From Pelobacter sp. UBA6812 (GTDB lineage: Bacteria > Desulfobacterota > Desulfuromonadia > Desulfuromonadales > Syntrophotaleaceae): a DNA stretch of 22,471 bases. A model generated the notes under the pieces. The model saw nothing but the letters and a program-made list of their open reading frames with translations, did no database searches and had not been told where the DNA came from. Below, piece by piece: positions 15,395 to 22,471 of the stretch (its first letter is position 1; every line of letters begins with the position of its first letter). Both the position numbers and the translations under genes were made by a program. The DNA is taken from contig DKEW01000089.1 of the NCBI GenBank assembly GCA_002452265.1, positions 203 to 22,673 of the forward strand. Reading direction: 5' to 3'.

Positions 15395-15580
15395 TTACTC
15401 CACAGGGGCAATCAGGGACTGAATCTCACAACACTTCAGGCGGACCTGATGTCCATTCCACAGACTGTCACAATTAATTTGTTTCAGACAGACTGATGAC
15501 GGACTGATGATCCATGTGTTCACCGGGAGAAGAATATTGAGTACCCACAAGAATACCGAAAAGTCCGTTCTAAACTCCAA
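15395..15580 (-). other. Short frame before the radical SAM gene, possible remnant
   Basis: A 61-codon frame with only a TTG start and no good Shine-Dalgarno. Its end reads SSVCLKQINCDSLWNG, then HQVRLKCCE. The pattern C-x(4)-N-C, a short gap, then V-x-x-C-C resembles the first 30 residues of the downstream radical SAM protein (VCIQPFNWC, then GSVFACC). It may be a fragment of a related gene, a tiny cysteine-rich protein, or chance. The rest of 15389-15663 holds only a short direct repeat, GACTGATGA twice near 15484-15504. Confidence 0.2.
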
Positions 15581-15663
15581 AACACCATTAAATAAGAAGC
15601 CACTTAGAGCCAGGCATCATTTATCCAAAATACTGTGACCGAGCAATGTAGCAGATATTCCCC

Positions 15664-15714
15664 AAAAATAAAAAAAGCCCACAGGCGTTAATGCCTGGGG
15701 CTTTTTTTATTTTT
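15664..15714. terminator. Bidirectional intrinsic terminator
   Basis: A long near-perfect inverted repeat: AAAAATAAAAAAAGCCC, one unpaired A, CAGGC, loop GTTAAT, GCCTG, GGGCTTTTTTTATTTTT. It has T runs on both strands. On the minus strand it directly follows the small lipoprotein gene, which ends at 15774, and would terminate it before the radical SAM gene. Confidence 0.93.
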
Positions 15715-15773
15715 GAGACTGGCTCCGAAACTGTTCACTAGAACACCTTCGGAGACCACATCCGCAAAACGAA

Positions 15774-16013
15774 TTACTGAGCAGCAGGAGCTTCTTCGGT
15801 CACAGCTTCAGCAGCAGGAGCTTCGGTAGCTTCAGCAGCTACGTCGGCAGTTTCAGAAACTTCTGCAGGAGCTTCTTCCATAGCCTGGTCCATTTCAGGT
15901 GCAACTTCCTGAGTCTGCTCTACAGCAGCAGGAGCCTCTTCTTTTTTCTGACAAGCTACAGTCATACCAGCCATAAGAAGCACGCAAAGGAAAACAAGAA
16001 CTTTCTTACTCAT
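15774..16013 (-). CDS. Small Ala/Glu-rich lipoprotein
   Basis: The 79-residue product starts MSKKVLVFLCVLLMAGMTVAC, a lipoprotein signal with the lipidated cysteine at residue 21 (TVAC, a somewhat loose lipobox). The mature part, QKKEEAPAAV onward, is low-complexity, rich in Ala, Glu, Pro and Val with no other cysteine, strongly acidic and probably disordered. Function is unknown. I chose the ATG at 16013, with AGGAG 8 nt upstream; the frame stays open to 16079 through a palindrome, which looks non-coding. It has its own candidate promoter and a strong terminator, so it is probably a monocistronic, well-expressed envelope protein. Short repeated-codon tracts (GCTGAAG/GCTCC types) could vary in length between strains. 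Confidence 0.8.
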   Translation of the reverse strand: MSKKVLVFLCVLLMAGMTVACQKKEEAPAAVEQTQEVAPEMDQAMEEAPAEVSETADVAAEATEAPAAEAVTEEAPAAQ

Positions 16014-16053
16014 GACAAATCTCCTAAACCCCATTAATTGTGTACTGAAAAAT

Positions 16054-16074
16054 CGTCTGTCACCGTGACAGACG
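16054..16074. promoter_or_regulatory. 21-bp perfect palindrome before the lipoprotein gene
   Basis: CGTCTGTCAC-C-GTGACAGACG is a perfect 10+1+10 inverted repeat, 41 nt upstream of the lipoprotein start and at about the predicted transcription start. It could be an operator or a 5' mRNA hairpin that protects the transcript. Too GC-rich and symmetric to be expected by chance in this AT-rich stretch. Confidence 0.6.
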
Positions 16075-16080
16075 GCCACG

Positions 16081-16108
16081 AAAATACTCTTTTTTACAAC
16101 AAAATCAA
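16081..16108 (-). promoter_or_regulatory. Candidate promoter of the lipoprotein gene
   Basis: On the minus strand TTGATT (16103-16108) and TATTTT (16081-16086) are 16 nt apart, in a strongly AT-rich segment. Transcription would start at the edge of the 21-bp palindrome. Confidence 0.4.
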
Positions 16109-16249
16109 TAGAAATTTTTTCAGCGGATTTTTTCTAAAAACACGCTCGTTTCAAAAATTTTTTCCCTTTATATTTCAATAAGTTACAAATTGGACTCAGC
16201 CACCGATGCTGTCTCTCGACAAAACGGTGCCGAGAGAAGCGAAAAACGA

Positions 16250-16528
16250 TTATTTCAAAAACATGGAAATTCCAAAATCCTGGGCGCGTCGATACCCCTC
16301 AATTTCATTTTCAGAACCCGCGTGTAAGCCAACGCCTGACAAAATAGCATGCTGTTCGATTTCATCCGGTGACCAACCTTGACTTTTCAAAAAATGCAGC
16401 GCGCGGCGGGTTGCACCTTCGGGCCCTCTATCCTTTACCCAAAAATGCGCATCCACACTCGGAACGACGCGGTAGTTCGGATTACCAAGAGCGGGCTTAG
16501 CTCGAATGACAAGAAAGTAGGTCTTCAT
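16250..16528 (-). CDS. Unrecognised 92-residue protein
   Basis: I do not recognise this family. The product begins MKTYFLVIRAKPALGNP and contains DAHFWVKDRGPEGATRRALHFLKSQGWSPDEIEQ and ends in a GISMFLK tail; there is no signal peptide, membrane segment or cysteine. The pattern suggests a small compact alpha/beta cytoplasmic protein: a first strand, then helices around residues 37-50 and 52-62. It has a proper ribosome-binding site (AAAGG, 8 nt before the ATG at 16528) and coding-like composition, so I consider it real. It lies between mobA and the lipoprotein gene, with gaps of more than 150 nt on both sides that hold no other gene I can support. A TCTCTCG/CGAGAGA inverted repeat lies just downstream (16212-16237). 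Confidence 0.7.
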   Translation of the reverse strand: MKTYFLVIRAKPALGNPNYRVVPSVDAHFWVKDRGPEGATRRALHFLKSQGWSPDEIEQHAILSGVGLHAGSENEIEGYRRAQDFGISMFLK

Positions 16529-16691
16529 AGCAAACCTTTATCAACGAGCTGAACAACTGTGCATACACCTACGACAGGTTTTAGTATATTTTGCAGTGAT
16601 AAGTGAGCCCGTAAGATCGGAAATACTCTAACACCCACCACCTCCAAGTGCAAACATTAATTAGAACACAACGACCTAGCCTGAATAACTC

Positions 16692-17306
16692 TCAAGGATC
16701 CAGCACGCCAAGATCGGGATCTCGACACTGCCATTGTTCAAATTCATGCCGGGTGTTGAGATTGGCAAACATAGCCCAGTCCGGGCTGAAACAGCGTGCC
16801 TCTGCCTCCGGAACATGCAAGGTATTCAGCGACTGCAAAAACTTGTAAAGGGACGTTTTCCCGGCGCGAAGATAAACCTCTATTTCGTCAATAATTTCCC
16901 GACTATAAAAAGCATTAAAAGGTTCAATATGCGTGCCGAACTTGGTCACACAAGCATCCGCATCTGCTTCACGAAGACGTTTTTGCATATGCAGAATGAA
17001 ATCGAGATGAATAAATGGCATGTCGCAGGCTAGCAGGTACACATAGTGGGATAAGGCAGCTTTCAAACCGATATGCAAGCCTCCCAAGGGTCCTTTTCCG
17101 GAAAACTCGTCATTCACCAGCGTAAACGGCGCCCCCTTATACATATCGGGAGTATTGGTAACCACGATAATCTGGTCAAATATTGCGGCCAATGTGTGAC
17201 CATGATGCCGTAACAGATGATGGTTTTTGACTTGCAGTAGCTGCTTGTCAAAACCCATCCGGCTGCTCTTGCCACCCGCCAAAATGACTGCGCTGCCAAA
17301 AAGCAT
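16692..17306 (-). CDS. mobA: Molybdenum cofactor guanylyltransferase
   Basis: MobA transfers GMP from GTP to molybdopterin to give the guanine dinucleotide cofactor needed by DMSO-reductase-family enzymes such as formate dehydrogenase. The 204-residue product begins MLFGSAVILAGGKSSRMGFDK, the nucleotidyltransferase signature loop. GKGPLGGLHIGL and the metal-binding LLACDMPF follow, then EPFNAFYSREI and FANLNT at the end, all typical. I chose the ATG at 17306 with GAGGTG 5 nt upstream; the frame is open to 17399 but that part has no family similarity. The gene follows fdhD by 99 nt in the same direction, matching a formate-dehydrogenase maturation cluster. Confidence 0.93.
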   Translation of the reverse strand: MLFGSAVILAGGKSSRMGFDKQLLQVKNHHLLRHHGHTLAAIFDQIIVVTNTPDMYKGAPFTLVNDEFSGKGPLGGLHIGLKAALSHYVYLLACDMPFIHLDFILHMQKRLREADADACVTKFGTHIEPFNAFYSREIIDEIEVYLRAGKTSLYKFLQSLNTLHVPEAEARCFSPDWAMFANLNTRHEFEQWQCRDPDLGVLDP

Positions 17307-17405
17307 GAAACACCTCGGGGGGGAATAATGTTTGGTACGTCCTGCGACCTGTAAAATGCGCTGTGCCGTGCGTTCAGCTATCTTGCAGATATATAGCAAT
17401 GCGAC

Positions 17406-18197
17406 TCAGGATGCATCGCCAAAACATGAAAAATTGGCATAAACATTCAGAGACTGACCGCGTGCAAACCCAATCAGAGTCATGCCGACTGAACGCGCCA
17501 GCTCGATGGCGCGGCTGGTAGGTGCAGACCTCGATACAATAGCTCCGATACCGCGACGCGAAACTTTGGCGACAATTTCAGAAGACACCCGTCCACTTGT
17601 GAGAATGATCTTGTCGTCAATGTTTATACTTTGCAGCAACGTATGGCCTATGATCTTGTCCAGCGCATTATGCCTGCCGATATCATCTTCGAACAGCAGA
17701 ATATCACTGCCATCGCTCAACGCGCAACTATGGACCCCGCCTGTCCGTAGAAACAGGTCCGACCGGCCTCCAAATGTCTCCATAAGGAGACAAATGCGTT
17801 GAGGATCCAGCACAGCGGCATCGCAGGCGAAAAAACACTCCCGACCAGGAATATCGGCTCCCAGGGTTTTACCCCCCTGCCCCCCGGCGGTGGTGACCGT
17901 GCGAGGCCGCACATTCAAATCGGACGACATATCCTGTAACCGGACATGCGCTTGACGCCCTTCATCATCAATATGCAGATGCAGAATATCAGACGCAGAT
18001 CTAACGATTCCCTCAGCATGTAGAAACCCTGTCACCAATTCCCGTAATGAGCGCGGAGTGCATAACAGGGAGATAAACTTTTGCCCATTGAGATAGAGGG
18101 TTATTTCGTGTTCGGCAACAACCGTGTCATTGCGTCGTTTAAGAACGCCACCGGCATAGGTAAGAATAGAAAATGAACGACAGTCCCTGGATTCCAT
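17406..18197 (-). CDS. fdhD: Formate dehydrogenase accessory protein FdhD, lacking the usual cysteine motif
   Basis: FdhD binds the molybdenum cofactor and, in E. coli, passes sulfur from IscS to it through a cysteine loop, making formate dehydrogenase active. The 263-residue product has family marks: VAEHEITLYLNGQ, CTPRSLRELVTGFLHAEGI, RTGGVHSCAL, the strongly conserved EDIGRHNALDKIIG, LTSGRVSSEIVAKV and VSRSAPTSRAIELA. At residues 103-109, however, where relatives have a CGxCG- or TGCGGG-type loop, this protein reads TAGGQGG with no cysteine. Other cysteines (C121, C125 and that in HSCAL) lie elsewhere. Function may depend on those or on cofactor binding alone. The ATG at 18197 is preferred over the TTG one codon earlier. 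Confidence 0.93.
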   Translation of the reverse strand: MESRDCRSFSILTYAGGVLKRRNDTVVAEHEITLYLNGQKFISLLCTPRSLRELVTGFLHAEGIVRSASDILHLHIDDEGRQAHVRLQDMSSDLNVRPRTVTTAGGQGGKTLGADIPGRECFFACDAAVLDPQRICLLMETFGGRSDLFLRTGGVHSCALSDGSDILLFEDDIGRHNALDKIIGHTLLQSINIDDKIILTSGRVSSEIVAKVSRRGIGAIVSRSAPTSRAIELARSVGMTLIGFARGQSLNVYANFSCFGDAS

Positions 18198-18249
18198 CAA
18201 CGTTCTCTTTCCGCGTAAGTTTCAACCAAATAAAGCATAACGAAATCTT

Positions 18250-18290
18250 TAAAAAAATGCATCCCCTCGCACAAGCGCACGAGGGGATGC
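18250..18290 (-). terminator. Intrinsic terminator after the OFA transporter gene
   Basis: On the minus strand, GCATCCCCTCG and CGAGGGGATGC form a perfect 11-bp stem around a 10-nt loop (TGCGCTTGTG), followed shortly by seven T residues. It lies 34 nt after the transporter stop codon and separates fdhA-transporter from fdhD-mobA. Confidence 0.92.
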
Positions 18291-18323
18291 TGATTGCTAA
18301 ACGGCAATGATGCAGACGAGCCG

Positions 18324-19658
18324 TTAATCCCTCATGCGTTTAGGTACAAATTTTTCATCGTTGAGGATCAGGGTCACAACCACACCGAGGGCCAACAGGG
18401 CAGATGCCGACATGAAAACATAGCGGCCGGCCTGTCCGGCGAAGTTGTCTTTAAAGTAAGCTACGAGTTGGGGCCCGACGATACCGCCCATGCCCCAGGC
18501 AGTCAAAATTACGCCATAAACAACTGGCATCAGGCGGGGACCATAAGTATCCAGAACATAAGAAGGCATGGTACCAAAGCCGCCACCATAGCACAGCAGT
18601 ACGTAACAAACGCCGAGGCTGAAGATAATAGCGTTGTTGATGAAAAGCAGCCCGACAAAGACAAAGATTTGAGATGCGAGCATCAGGCGAAAAGCGTTGG
18701 TACGCCCAATTTTGTCAGAAAGACCGCCCCAGAAGAAACGTCCAATACCATTGAACAGAGAACTGATACCGATCAGGGTAGCACCGGAGGCAGCAAGCTT
18801 GGCGATGACGGCGGGATCGGAAAGCTGGATGCTATCGTAAGCTTTTTTAAGGATATCCTGCAGCATCGGGGACTGGAAACTGATGAACATGATCCCGGCG
18901 CAGACATTCAGGAAGAGGACCAGCCACATCATGACAAAACGACCGGAAGCAAGACATTCACCAGCGGTGATCGATTCATGGTCATGGGCAGCGCGGGTAT
19001 TCATTTCAGCCGCAGCGGCAGCTCCGGCAGCATGGATTTCCAATTTGGTAGGAGGAACCCAACCGGTCGGCGGATTAACCATAAAATAGCCGGGGATAAG
19101 GGTCAACACCAGCATAACGGCACCGAGGGTGTAAAAAACATTAACCAGATTGCCATTAAACATTTCCAGAGCAATGGGGCCGAGGATTTTGGCCATAAGC
19201 AAAGCACCGAAGCCGAAACCCATAACAACCATGCCGGTTACCAAACCTTTTTTATCCGGGAACCACTTGGCGGCAACGGAAACGGGGGTCACATAGCCCA
19301 TGCCCAGGCCAAGGCCGCCGATAATCCCGTAACCAAGGTAGAGGAGAACCAGCGACTGGATGGAAAGCGCATAGGCGGCGATGAAATATCCGACACCAAA
19401 AAGCAAACCTCCACTCATGGCCAACATCTTCGGTGGGATTTTGCCCTGGGCCATCTTAACGCCGCCGACGGAAGCACCTACGCCCAAGAAAAAGATAGCC
19501 AAGCTGAAAGCCCAAGCGGCCTGGGTATTGCTCCAGCCATAAGTAGCAATTAAAGGCTTCTGCCAAAAACTCCAGGCATAAACGGTACCGAGAGCGACCT
19601 GCAACAGCGTCGCCATGGTGGCGATAGTCCAACGATTGGGCAGTTTCTGTAAAGACAT
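18324..19658 (-). CDS. OFA-family major facilitator transporter (oxalate/formate antiporter type)
   Basis: The 444-residue protein has about 12 hydrophobic segments in two halves, joined by a polar loop at about 210-240 (PTKLEIHAAG to HDHESITAGE). Family signs include an N-terminal NRWTIATMATLLQVALGTVYAWSFW, split here by typical loop residues, GGLGLGMGYVTPV and AAKWFPDKKGLVTG in the first half, and FWGGLSDKIGRTNAF in the second. Members exchange small carboxylates at the inner membrane; OxlT exchanges oxalate for formate. Position 70 nt after the formate dehydrogenase gene suggests formate or a related acid, but substrate cannot be read from sequence. AAGGAGAGG lies 5-6 nt before the ATG. 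A strong terminator follows. Confidence 0.9.
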   Translation of the reverse strand: MSLQKLPNRWTIATMATLLQVALGTVYAWSFWQKPLIATYGWSNTQAAWAFSLAIFFLGVGASVGGVKMAQGKIPPKMLAMSGGLLFGVGYFIAAYALSIQSLVLLYLGYGIIGGLGLGMGYVTPVSVAAKWFPDKKGLVTGMVVMGFGFGALLMAKILGPIALEMFNGNLVNVFYTLGAVMLVLTLIPGYFMVNPPTGWVPPTKLEIHAAGAAAAAEMNTRAAHDHESITAGECLASGRFVMMWLVLFLNVCAGIMFISFQSPMLQDILKKAYDSIQLSDPAVIAKLAASGATLIGISSLFNGIGRFFWGGLSDKIGRTNAFRLMLASQIFVFVGLLFINNAIIFSLGVCYVLLCYGGGFGTMPSYVLDTYGPRLMPVVYGVILTAWGMGGIVGPQLVAYFKDNFAGQAGRYVFMSASALLALGVVVTLILNDEKFVPKRMRD

Positions 19659-19693
19659 GAAAACCTCTCCTTAAAAAAATAACCTACCAATGC

Positions 19694-19717
19694 CAGGGGG
19701 TACGGATGCACCCCCTG
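19694..19717 (-). other. Hairpin between fdhA and the transporter gene
   Basis: CAGGGGGT and ACCCCCTG form a perfect 8-bp inverted repeat with an 8-nt loop in the 70-nt gap. A T run lies about 14 nt further on, too far for a standard terminator and just before the transporter Shine-Dalgarno. It may set relative expression by processing or partial termination. Confidence 0.5.
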
Positions 19718-19728
19718 CCTCACCTACA

Positions 19729-22455
19729 TCAGCGGATTCCATCTGCTTCTTCGGACCAGTCCCAAGCAAGCTTTTCCAATCTGGCCGCACAAGATTTGAA
19801 TTCAGGAATCTTGGCGATAGGATCGAGAACCGGATTGGTCAGGGCGTTGGCCGGGCCGTCGGCAAAATGGAAAGGCATGAAAATAACGTTTTCTTTCAGT
19901 TTTTCGGTAACCCTTGCGGTAGCCTGAACGGCACCGCGACGGGTAGAGACCCTGACCTTGTCGCCATCGACGATACTAAGCTTGCGAGCAGCTATAGGGT
20001 TGATTTCCACGAAAGACTCGGGATACAGGTTGTTAAGCCCGTCAACTTTACCGGTCATGGTTTTGGTGTGGTAATGGTAGAGAATCCTGCCGGTGGACAG
20101 AATGAGCGGATAATCGCTGTCCGGGGTCTCGGCGCTTGGCTTGAATTCCCAGGGTTTGAGCAGACCGAGACCTCGAGCGCACTTGTCCTTATGCAGGAAC
20201 TTGGTACCGGGGTGATCGGTGGTCGGACAAGGCCATTGCAGGGATTCGTTTTCCAGACGGGCATAGCTGATGCCGCCATAGGAAGGCGTAATCGAGGCAA
20301 TTTCCTCCATGATTTCCGAAGCGTTGGCGTAGCTCTTGGCATAACCAAGCTTGGCCATCATTTCCTGCAGGATAACCCAGTCGGCCTTGGCCTGTCCGGG
20401 TGCGGGGATAGCGCGACGCACACGCTGCACACGACGCTCGGTATTGGTGAAGGTGCCATCCTTCTCGGCGAAGGAAGCCGCCGGTAGCACAACATCGGCC
20501 AGTTCAGCGGTTTCAGTCAGGAAGATATCCTGCACCACAAGGAAATCCAGCGCCTCGAGGCCTGCCCGCACGTGCTTTTGATCAGGGTCGGAGAGCATGG
20601 GGTTTTCACCCATGATGTAGAGGAACTTGATCTCCCCTTTGCCAGCCATAGGAATGATTTCGGTCACGGTATGACCGGGTTCGGTGGAAAGCTTAACACC
20701 CCAGGCTTTTTCGAATTTGGCCACTGCCTCGGGGTTGGCGACTTTCTGATAGCCGGTAAAATCACCCGGCAGGCAGCCCATATCGCACGCGCCCTGCACG
20801 TTGTTCTGGCCCCGCAGCGGATTGACGCCGGAGGATTCCTTGCCGATCTGACCACACAGCAAAGCCAGGTTGGAGGTGCCCATAACGCCACTGGTACCGG
20901 TGCTGTGCTGGGTTACGCCCATGGAGTAAAAAATGGATGCGGCCTTGGCTTTAGCATAAAGACGCGCGGCAACCCGGATATCTTCGGCGTTGATACCGCA
21001 GATTTCCGCTACTCTTTCCGGCGTGTATTCCTTGATAACCTTGGCCAATTCTTCGTAATTTTCGCAACGCTGCTTGATGAAGGCTTCGTCCTGCAGACCT
21101 TCCTCAATGATGACATTCATCATGCCGTTATACAGGGCAACGTTGGTACCCGGGGTGATCTGCATAAAGACGTCTGCCTGTTTGACCAGGTCGATGCAGC
21201 GCGGTTCGGCGACGATCAATTTGGCCCCGTTGGCCACGGCGCGACGGATTTTAGAGCCAATGACCGGATGAGTTTCGGTTGTATTGGAACCGGTGACAAA
21301 GATGACATCCGAATTCAGCACTTCGGCAATACTATTGGTCATAGCGCCGCTGCCAAGAGTGGTGGCTAGACCGGCAACGGTCGAGGCGTGGCAAAGCCGT
21401 GCACAGTGATCGACGTTGTTGGTGCCGAAAACAGCACGCACCATCTTCATGAACAGATAGTTCTCTTCGTTGGTGACACGCGCGGACGCGAACCCGGCCA
21501 GAGCATCGGCGCCGAAGTTGCTTTTGGTCTCGTTCAGTTTTCTGGCAATAAGCTCGTAGGCCTCATCCCAACTGGCCGGCACCAGTTTTCCGTCCTTTTT
21601 TATCAGCGGGGTGGTCAAACGGTCGGGGTGATTGATGAAGTTGTAACCGAACTTGCCCTTAACGCACAACAGGCCTTCATTGGCCGCACCGTTGGAAGGC
21701 TCGACACCGACAACCTTGTTGTTTTTAACCAACAGGTTCATCTCACAACCAACACCGCAATAGGAACAAGTGGTTTTAACCCGATCCACTTCCCAGAAGC
21801 GGAATTTCTCTTTGCTCTTGGGCTGCAGCGCGCCGGTAGGGCAAGCCGAAACGCAGTTACCACACGAAACGCAAATCGAATCGGTCATCTTCTTATCAAA
21901 GGGCGCCACCGGATGGGTGGTGAAACCGCGGTTGCCGAACCCGATAGCGTTGGTCTGCTGGTAGTTGGAGCAGATCTGCACACAACGCCGGCAAGCTACG
22001 CACTTGTTGAGATTCCGCACGTAAAATTCGTTGCTGTCATCCAAGGGGAAATCGTTGCGCATACCGGGGTAGTCAGTCTGTTCAATATCGTAGCGGTAGC
22101 ACAGATCCTGCAGGGAGCAGTTACCGGCCTGGCCGCAGGTCAGGCAGTCGAGGGGATGATCGGACAGCATCAGGTTGATGACGGTTTTACGCGCTTCGAC
22201 GACCCGTGGGCTTTCGGTTAGAATAACCATGCCTTCCATGACCGAAGTGGCGCACGCAGGTGCCAAGTTGCGCCGTTTCTCGATTTCGACCACACATACA
22301 CGGCAGGCAGCAGCCTGTTGATTGAACTGCTTTTCCATATCAAGATGGCACAGAGTAGGTATATCAATGCCGAGGGTTTTAGCCGCAGCAAGGATCGTGC
22401 TACCAGCGGGCACCTCGATAGCCTGCCCATCAATCGTTAAATTAACCATAGACAT
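19729..22455 (-). CDS. fdhA: Formate dehydrogenase catalytic subunit with NuoG-like N-terminus
   Basis: The 908-residue protein oxidises formate to CO2, or reduces CO2, at a bis-MGD molybdenum or tungsten centre. The N-terminus is NuoG-like: [2Fe-2S] ligands C36, C51, C54, C68; a His-Cys3 cluster (H100, C104, C107, C113); and two [4Fe-4S] motifs at C152-C162 and C195-C205. The molybdopterin domain begins with C230, C233, C237 and C264. The metal ligand is C355 in ARLCHAST, encoded by TGC, so this is the cysteine, not the selenocysteine, form; H356 follows. A dinucleotide-binding C-terminal domain completes it. No Tat signal is present, so it is cytoplasmic and probably NAD- or ferredoxin-linked, with diaphorase subunits perhaps just beyond the window. 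AAAGGAG precedes the ATG. Confidence 0.94.
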   Translation of the reverse strand: MSMVNLTIDGQAIEVPAGSTILAAAKTLGIDIPTLCHLDMEKQFNQQAAACRVCVVEIEKRRNLAPACATSVMEGMVILTESPRVVEARKTVINLMLSDHPLDCLTCGQAGNCSLQDLCYRYDIEQTDYPGMRNDFPLDDSNEFYVRNLNKCVACRRCVQICSNYQQTNAIGFGNRGFTTHPVAPFDKKMTDSICVSCGNCVSACPTGALQPKSKEKFRFWEVDRVKTTCSYCGVGCEMNLLVKNNKVVGVEPSNGAANEGLLCVKGKFGYNFINHPDRLTTPLIKKDGKLVPASWDEAYELIARKLNETKSNFGADALAGFASARVTNEENYLFMKMVRAVFGTNNVDHCARLCHASTVAGLATTLGSGAMTNSIAEVLNSDVIFVTGSNTTETHPVIGSKIRRAVANGAKLIVAEPRCIDLVKQADVFMQITPGTNVALYNGMMNVIIEEGLQDEAFIKQRCENYEELAKVIKEYTPERVAEICGINAEDIRVAARLYAKAKAASIFYSMGVTQHSTGTSGVMGTSNLALLCGQIGKESSGVNPLRGQNNVQGACDMGCLPGDFTGYQKVANPEAVAKFEKAWGVKLSTEPGHTVTEIIPMAGKGEIKFLYIMGENPMLSDPDQKHVRAGLEALDFLVVQDIFLTETAELADVVLPAASFAEKDGTFTNTERRVQRVRRAIPAPGQAKADWVILQEMMAKLGYAKSYANASEIMEEIASITPSYGGISYARLENESLQWPCPTTDHPGTKFLHKDKCARGLGLLKPWEFKPSAETPDSDYPLILSTGRILYHYHTKTMTGKVDGLNNLYPESFVEINPIAARKLSIVDGDKVRVSTRRGAVQATARVTEKLKENVIFMPFHFADGPANALTNPVLDPIAKIPEFKSCAARLEKLAWDWSEEADGIR

Positions 22456-22471
22456 CTGGAATGTCTCCTTT

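Noticed and set aside
16212..16237. TCTCTCG/CGAGAGA inverted repeat after the 92-residue gene
   Set aside because: Only 7 bp with a 12-nt loop and no T run on the minus strand; not called as a terminator.
18294..19553. Plus-strand open frame of 419 codons
   Set aside because: Antisense to the transporter gene; polar, His/Gln/Asn-rich product typical of reading a membrane protein gene backward.
21385..21400. Possible selenocysteine in formate dehydrogenase
   Set aside because: The metal-ligand position is encoded TGC (Cys355) and there is no in-frame TGA, so no selenocysteine insertion is needed.
1..22471. CRISPR array, insertion sequence, prophage or tRNA genes
   Set aside because: No regularly spaced repeats, transposase, integrase, phage protein or cloverleaf sequence was found on reading both strands.

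Overview
The window looks like the chromosome of an anaerobic member of the Desulfuromonadia, the Pelobacter/Syntrophotalea/Geobacter group. That placement is an inference from protein style and gene content: a very large NAD-type glutamate dehydrogenase, a PAS-containing sensory [FeFe]-hydrogenase, a NuoG-like formate dehydrogenase, and a panBCD operon with a leader resembling the pan RNA motif. No ribosomal RNA operon, tRNA, insertion sequence, prophage or CRISPR array was seen. Apart from three plus-strand genes, everything lies on the minus strand.

Layout, left to right. (1) 1-5560, minus strand: the 5' end of tmRNA (ssrA, cut by the window edge), smpB, an RseC/MucC-family gene, a DUF502 membrane protein, an amidohydrolase, then panD, panC and panB. 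The genes are tightly packed or overlapping and read from panB toward ssrA. In front of panB is a leader of about 230 nt with two bulged-A stem-loops and an intrinsic terminator 42 nt before the panB start. (2) 5545-10335, minus: one huge gene for a 1596-residue NAD-dependent glutamate dehydrogenase. (3) 10336-11006: a divergent 671-bp intergenic region with palindromes and several potential RNA hairpins. (4) 11007-14194, plus: a three-gene unit made of a small thioredoxin-like [2Fe-2S] protein, a sensory [FeFe]-hydrogenase with Fes and PAS domains, and a SpoIIE/PP2C-type phosphatase. (5) 14354-15388, minus: a radical SAM protein with a SPASM-like cysteine region at its N-terminus. (6) 15774-16528, minus: a small Ala/Glu-rich lipoprotein and a 92-residue protein I do not recognise. 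(7) 16692-22455, minus: a formate module of mobA, fdhD, an OFA-family transporter and the catalytic formate dehydrogenase subunit.

How the genes work together. The right end makes and matures a molybdenum/tungsten formate dehydrogenase: MobA adds GMP to the cofactor, FdhD inserts it or donates its sulfur, and the transporter probably moves formate or a related carboxylate. The centre reads as an H2-sensing relay: an electron-transfer protein, an H-cluster sensor, and a phosphatase output. Both fit a fermentative or syntrophic life in which H2 and formate are interchangeable electron sinks. The left end joins pantothenate synthesis to ribosome rescue (SmpB and tmRNA).

Most unusual points: the probable pan-motif attenuator before panB; the H2-sensor module with altered H-cluster motifs and no catalytic hydrogenase beside it; an FdhD that lacks the cysteines of its sulfur-transfer motif; and a radical SAM enzyme with reversed domain order, preceded by a short frame that resembles its own start.
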